A DNA stretch of 38,127 nt from contig CAMOJP010000008.1 of the NCBI GenBank assembly GCA_946617165.1, forward strand, positions 1 to 38,127, in the 5' to 3' direction. Positions 35,001 to 38,127 of this stretch are shown here, in pieces. The notes beneath the pieces are model-generated. The model was not told the origin of the DNA and searched no databases. It was given only the letters and a program-made list of their open reading frames with translations. How positions within the stretch are numbered: the stretch's first letter is position 1; every line of letters starts with the position of its first letter. The stretch comes from an uncultured Bacteroidales bacterium. GTDB lineage: Bacteria > Bacteroidota > Bacteroidia > Bacteroidales > Paludibacteraceae. Both the position numbers and the translations under genes were made by a program.

Positions 35001-38000
35001 ATATACATAACTTGCATCAGCATCCTTGGTCGGTGTTTCGCCGTCGTAGGTAGGTGTAGTGCCGTAGTCTACATTCTCGTCGGTCTCAAGCACCGTACCG
35101 TCTGCGTTTTTCCATGTAACAGTGTAGGTGTTGACTGTGCGAGTGAAGACTGCTTCGATAGTGGATATATTGCCGGTAATAGTAGCCGGTACATTGTTCC
35201 AATGGTCGAAAGTATAGGTGTATTGAGCGTCTGCCACAGTTGGTGTAGCGGTGATGGTAGAACCATTGACAGTCAGTTTATTGCCATCTACTGTTATTTT
35301 TGAGTCAGCCGGTATGCCTGAGAGCGAAGCCGGTGATACACTACCATAACCTGCAGGACTGATGCCTACTGCTGTTATTGAATAAGTCTTAATTGATTGG
35401 TTGTAGTAAGCCGTATAAGTTGCATTGGTTGTGACCGGATTTACCACCGTTGCCGGATTCCAATGGTCGAAGGTGTAAGTGTAGGTTGCATCTTCGTAGT
35501 CCAGCCCGCTTGTCGGGAATGCGGAGTTCTCGCCCCATTTCTTCTTATCACGCAGGATAATCGTTCCTTCCTCACGCTGATAGATTACATCGAACTGCAG
35601 AAGTGTCGGAGTATATTGCGCGGTGAAAGTTATCTCACCCTTGATAGCAGGCAGGGCTTCTCCTAAGCCTACGGAACCGGCTTCCCAACCTTCGCCGGCA
35701 GTCCAAGCCCAACCGCTGAACACATAGGAGTTACGGCTATCGTTGGGTTTCATCGGTGTCACGCCCGTGTATGCGGGTACCGTATTATAATCTATGGTCT
35801 GGTCCACATTGAGCGACACTCCGTTATAGTTGACGAAATGCGCGGTGTACTGACGTGGCGACTCATCGAAGAGGGCAGTATAAACCATCCCGTCTTCTGT
35901 GACAGGCACTAACGTAGCCGGCGACCACTCACGGAAGGTGTAGTCGGTGCTGACCGTTGAAGCCATCGTCGGGTTGGCAGGGAAGGCAGCCGGTGTATCT
36001 TCGTAAGAGAAGAACGGCGCGTCGATAATCGAACCGTCCTGACGCTTGAAGAAGACTTGGTATTTCAGCTCTGTCTGCTCGAAGGTAGCGATATACGATA
36101 TATCACCCTTCACTACCGGCAGGGTAGCAGAGGTGGTATAGGTGGTTGCGCCTTGCTGCCATCCCGTCCAGTTGTATGAGTAAGCGGAGGTGTTCGCACG
36201 GAACGGCGTTACGCCACTGTAAGTCGGGCTGGTGTTATAGTTCACATCGGCTTCGTATAATACCGACACCGCATCGTAGTTATAGAAGGTGACGTGGTAC
36301 TGACGTGTGGAATAACTATACTGAGCGGTGTAGGTAGCCGCAGCGGTGACAGTTGCGAGTGTGGTGTTCCAACCGGTAAAGGTAAATACCTTGTCCACCG
36401 TCGGGGCTTTCTGAGGAACAATACTACCAGTTTTTTCATTATATTTGGTTTCAAACAGAGCTTGTAGTTCATCCCCTGTCGTGCCTGCATCTACCAGACC
36501 TGCCCAAAGATCGGAGTTATCATCGTTCTTAAAGGTAATGGTGTACTGGAACTTTGATGTATTGAAATACGCTGTATAAGTCACATTGCTCGTTGCGCGC
36601 GGAAGGGTCGCGTTCTTATCATAGATATTGCCTTCCGCATCGCGCCATCCAATCCAATCGTGTTTCTCCGTCGCAGAGTTTGCCCATGTCGGATTCGTAC
36701 CAAAGAACTGCGGAGAAGTGTTGAAATTATATTCATCCCCGAATGTACCGTTCGTTATCTTATTTCCATCCTTGTCATTCCATATGACTGTCACTTTCTT
36801 GGGTTTCCAGTAACTTACACTATTATCCCAATAGTAATAGGTTCCGAAGTTATCAAAGTTCTCGTTATTCGCCACATAATATGTAACCGCATCAATTACT
36901 TCTGGCGTCGGATTTACTTCCCACCATACGCAACTTGCATTAGTAGAAGCCGCCTCAGCATTAACGAACATACGTGTTGATGCCAAATTGTGATATGCAT
37001 GATCTCCATTTGCATTCTCTTCAACAGCCACGAAATCAGAGGGATGAATATATTGCTTGGTATCAGCGCCCTTAATCTCGGTAAAGCACCCATTATCTTT
37101 TACACTAAGCCAACGATACACACCATCGGCAGGATCTTCCATATACGCGTAGATTTCTCCTGATGCTGCTCCTGTTGTCGGGGTGTATTCGCCATCTTCA
37201 TTTTTAAGTTTGGCTGATGTTAATGCTTTTCCGACATATTGCACTTTATCATTTGCATACCCCACTATTTGGCATAGAGTTGTATTTTTCGTGCCCGTAA
37301 ACTGCGCAATTGCTTCTGTAGAAGCAGGTGCCACTGCATTGAATTTTATTTTACCGGAGTTTTCACGAGTAGAGAAGATATTACCTCCTCCAGCAGTCGT
37401 ATAGATAGAACCATTAACAGTCAAGGTACCGGCTATCTCGATTTTAGCATCCGGCAATTTCGTAGCAGTACGAGGACATGCCTTCCATGATGGCGAATAG
37501 CCTATTTTATGGTAATATCCACCATACGAACTCCAATCGTCGGAATCATATACAAATACACGTTTCCCACTTGCCACTACCAAATTTGCCTCCTTATTGA
37601 CAATGGCTTCAGAACCAGGGAGGAAACAAATATCATTTGTAATATTAATATCGCCCTCATTGGCCACAATCTTAAAGTTGGTTGCCATTGGCAATACATA
37701 ATCCGATGTATTCATGTCTACATCAATGAATGATGCGCTAATCTTTAGGCGAAAACTGCCAAGGGATGCACCACTATTCAATGTCCACACCAATTGATCC
37801 TTCTCGGAATCATATTCTTTCCTTACCCATGTATTTTCACCGGCAGTAGCTGGCGACATCAGGAACATAGCTCCACTTGTTCCTACCATTGTTACAGGGT
37901 CTGATTTCCCTTGAATATATAGTCCGTAATTTGCTTTCTCCATATAACATCCGCTATATGCAATCGCTTTCGCTCCCGGACGATAAGTAATAGGACACTC

Positions 38001-38127
38001 AACATTCTGGAAATAGTAATCTGTCAGAAGGAACACACCTTTACTCCCCAGACCATTTTTATTTCCATTAATGTCAGAGCTAATAGTTCCTCCTCGCCAG
38101 TCTCCCATTTGGAAGTCCTCATAAATA
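32046..38127 (-). CDS. Giant surface protein with InlB-type repeats and beta-helix segment, N-terminus outside window
   Basis: The frame is open from the window edge (38127) to TAA at 32048-32046, giving 2,026 complete codons with no start needed: an ATG at 38108 is preceded by further in-frame codons. In numbering from that ATG: a beta-rich N-part (1-430); eight InlB B-repeat/Listeria-Bacteroides units (435-1059), each with a Y-x-V/I-x-F/W-x-N/K strand, a Y-x-F-x-x-W core and a closing YTAxF; a Thr/Ser/Gly-rich right-handed beta-helix-like segment (about 1063-1320); two more units (about 1321-1464); and a 550-residue C-terminal region ending KVYIIYQDRVYDMTGRQCELR-like, a short T9SS-type tail. 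Such repeats occur in bacterial adhesins. Role inferred as adhesion or surface assembly. It heads, in this window, the surface-protein run. Confidence 0.88.
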   Translation of the reverse strand, partial: IYEDFQMGDWRGGTISSDINGNKNGLGSKGVFLLTDYYFQNVECPITYRPGAKAIAYSGCYMEKANYGLYIQGKSDPVTMVGTSGAMFLMSPATAGENTWVRKEYDSEKDQLVWTLNSGASLGSFRLKISASFIDVDMNTSDYVLPMATNFKIVANEGDINITNDICFLPGSEAIVNKEANLVVASGKRVFVYDSDDWSSYGGYYHKIGYSPSWKACPRTATKLPDAKIEIAGTLTVNGSIYTTAGGGNIFSTRENSGKIKFNAVAPASTEAIAQFTGTKNTTLCQIVGYANDKVQYVGKALTSAKLKNEDGEYTPTTGAASGEIYAYMEDPADGVYRWLSVKDNGCFTEIKGADTKQYIHPSDFVAVEENANGDHAYHNLASTRMFVNAEAASTNASCVWWEVNPTPEVIDAVTYYVANNENFDNFGTYYYWDNSVSYWKPKKVTVIWNDKDGNKITNGTFGDEYNFNTSPQFFGTNPTWANSATEKHDWIGWRDAEGNIYDKNATLPRATSNVTYTAYFNTSKFQYTITFKNDDNSDLWAGLVDAGTTGDELQALFETKYNEKTGSIVPQKAPTVDKVFTFTGWNTTLATVTAAATYTAQYSYSTRQYHVTFYNYDAVSVLYEADVNYNTSPTYSGVTPFRANTSAYSYNWTGWQQGATTYTTSATLPVVKGDISYIATFEQTELKYQVFFKRQDGSIIDAPFFSYEDTPAAFPANPTMASTVSTDYTFREWSPATLVPVTEDGMVYTALFDESPRQYTAHFVNYNGVSLNVDQTIDYNTVPAYTGVTPMKPNDSRNSYVFSGWAWTAGEGWEAGSVGLGEALPAIKGEITFTAQYTPTLLQFDVIYQREEGTIILRDKKKWGENSAFPTSGLDYEDATYTYTFDHWNPATVVNPVTTNATYTAYYNQSIKTYSITAVGISPAGYGSVSPASLSGIPADSKITVDGNKLTVNGSTITATPTVADAQYTYTFDHWNNVPATITGNISTIEAVFTRTVNTYTVTWKNADGTVLETDENVDYGTTPTYDGETPTKDADASYVYTFNTWTPAVGAISGDATYTATYNTVPTVASVTVSDNTTYYASVADAITFANGKTDAVVTILQDDAVESEITISAAMTIDLNGKTVSSTQATASTGVFKISASGKTVTINGAGGTINHTANASVFGIYVAAGSTLNMTGGTVIVDGGSGNPRGIYVRGASGSTATVSLTDVEVETKSTGNNSIAVYTYAYANVTIHSGTYTATATSSSARYAAFTRNESGSKITIEGGKFNGQDKDVHKGGTTATISISGGYYVHDTNIETYCATNYSVFDLAGQSPYKYEVAEAYTITFKNGDDVLQSTAVKKGTMPVYSGEEPSKAADAQYTYTFDGWATEENGAKVYEIGATPNVSADVTYFAHFTQMTNTYTVTWKNADGTTLETDENVPYGTTPAYNGTTPTKAEDASYTYSFTGWSPEIVAVTGEATYTAQFNSTPKTDIGPVLDIVDWTSSTLTINMNGISAAGWPYTINGTSYEKNDRAADRTLTIPYSGSADAKLTITVKDKDNIIYSLHTYTIPHVYGETAELAETNSPARVIVVNSGTLKVTGNVTIDAIYVRPEAELIVNSGVTLNVNKLVLRTTPWQAASLTNNGTITATNTYYTRIIADNSKYFQFAIPLECDVKNVRLSNNSKCTYNTSWMLKSYNEKSRANNGAVNSETSSNWDLLTPDGEGHATIMPSVGYEMFSNTPYYREYYFPVALPKTETTEVGVSYHSGEAGPNHAGWNSLCSPLMGRYSQPQSDPSERLKISELQQDGSYQQTAPDIIYPAVPFYYQASDNGKIYFTNKAMYFNAPRREWNTYIPTQWMQLAIRNLKGDKLDETSIYAHPEKFAPEYETGYDVAKQSLTGGKALIYSELPCGKLAFAAVPDSLAENRIPITVNANEEGEFLFSLMENNYLGRLQHVLLHDTQNGLVIDLLERDYSAKLNAGTNAGRFYIQCVFAAEAPAVTTGVNSIESNDDAPQKIMYKNKVYIIYQDRVYDMTGRQCELR
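33717..34147 (-). repeat. InlB-type repeat units 9 and 10
   Basis: Two units following the beta-helix-like segment. Unit 10 (33717-33917) is 67 codons, the same length as unit 8 and about 70% identical to it by eye. Confidence 0.8.
34932..36806 (-). repeat. InlB-type repeat units 1 to 8
   Basis: Eight tandem units of 67-83 codons. Each opens with a strand such as NTYTVTWKNADG, has a central YTFxxW and closes with YTAxFN. Unit 8 is 34932-35132. Confidence 0.85.

Noticed and set aside
34815-35303. 162-codon plus-strand frame over the InlB repeats
   Set aside because: Antisense shadow produced by the repetitive Thr/Tyr/Ala coding sequence; Cys- and Ile-rich with no promoter.
33717-36806. Regularly spaced repeats as a CRISPR array
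   Set aside because: The repeats are protein-coding units of 67-83 codons with diverged sequence, not short identical repeats with spacers.

Overview
The window looks like a chromosomal segment of a Bacteroidota bacterium, most likely of the order Bacteroidales. Three things point there. Gene content includes Bacteroidales-type GlmM, ParC, DprA, a DUF4827-like lipoprotein and secreted proteins with type IX secretion (T9SS)-style C-termini. Five promoters match the Bacteroides pattern TTTG-N20-TAnnTTTG. Shine-Dalgarno sequences are nearly absent. No rRNA, tRNA, CRISPR array, insertion sequence or phage gene was seen, and no stretch over 300 bases lacks a gene.

Region 1 (1-5732, minus strand) is one apparent transcription unit. 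It starts at a promoter near 5790 and holds a lipoprotein, rfbA (dTDP-sugar synthesis), two FKBP-like lipoproteins, glmM (amino-sugar synthesis), surE, a small membrane protein and a membrane protein cut by the window edge. Gaps are 0-24 bases. Region 2 (5905-10504, plus strand) is a tightly overlapping trio, sppA-lpxK-msbA, joining a membrane peptidase to lipid A phosphorylation and flipping. A divergent promoter pair in 5733-5904 separates regions 1 and 2.

Region 3 (10506-16194, minus strand) is a six-gene run: a membrane-anchored LytTR regulator, upp, vanZ-like, dprA, a 55-residue membrane microprotein and parC. It starts from a promoter so close to the first ATG that the mRNA would be almost leaderless. 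That promoter physically overlaps the divergent promoter of region 4 (16297-18217, plus strand), which carries a DEDDy 3'-5' exonuclease and an RlmI-like 23S rRNA methyltransferase. Region 4 ends in a strong bidirectional hairpin terminator (about 18217-18252).

Region 5 (18262-38127, minus strand) is the accessory part and the most unusual. Eight co-directional, closely spaced genes encode a cell-surface set: a giant protein (over 2,026 residues, N-terminus outside the window) with ten InlB/Listeria-Bacteroides repeats around a beta-helix-like segment; a Ser/Thr-rich protein with a C-terminal hydrophobic anchor; several secreted proteins built from two shuffled module families (a roughly 120-residue 'WY' beta-sandwich-like module and a 'CDSV' module); and two outer-membrane beta-barrel proteins. 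The secreted proteins carry at least three kinds of C-terminal tail: T9SS type-A-like, a short truncated form, and a membrane-anchor form. My reading, which is inference, is a dedicated surface-layer or adhesin locus whose parts are exported by T9SS and anchored in different ways. No T9SS machinery gene lies in the window.
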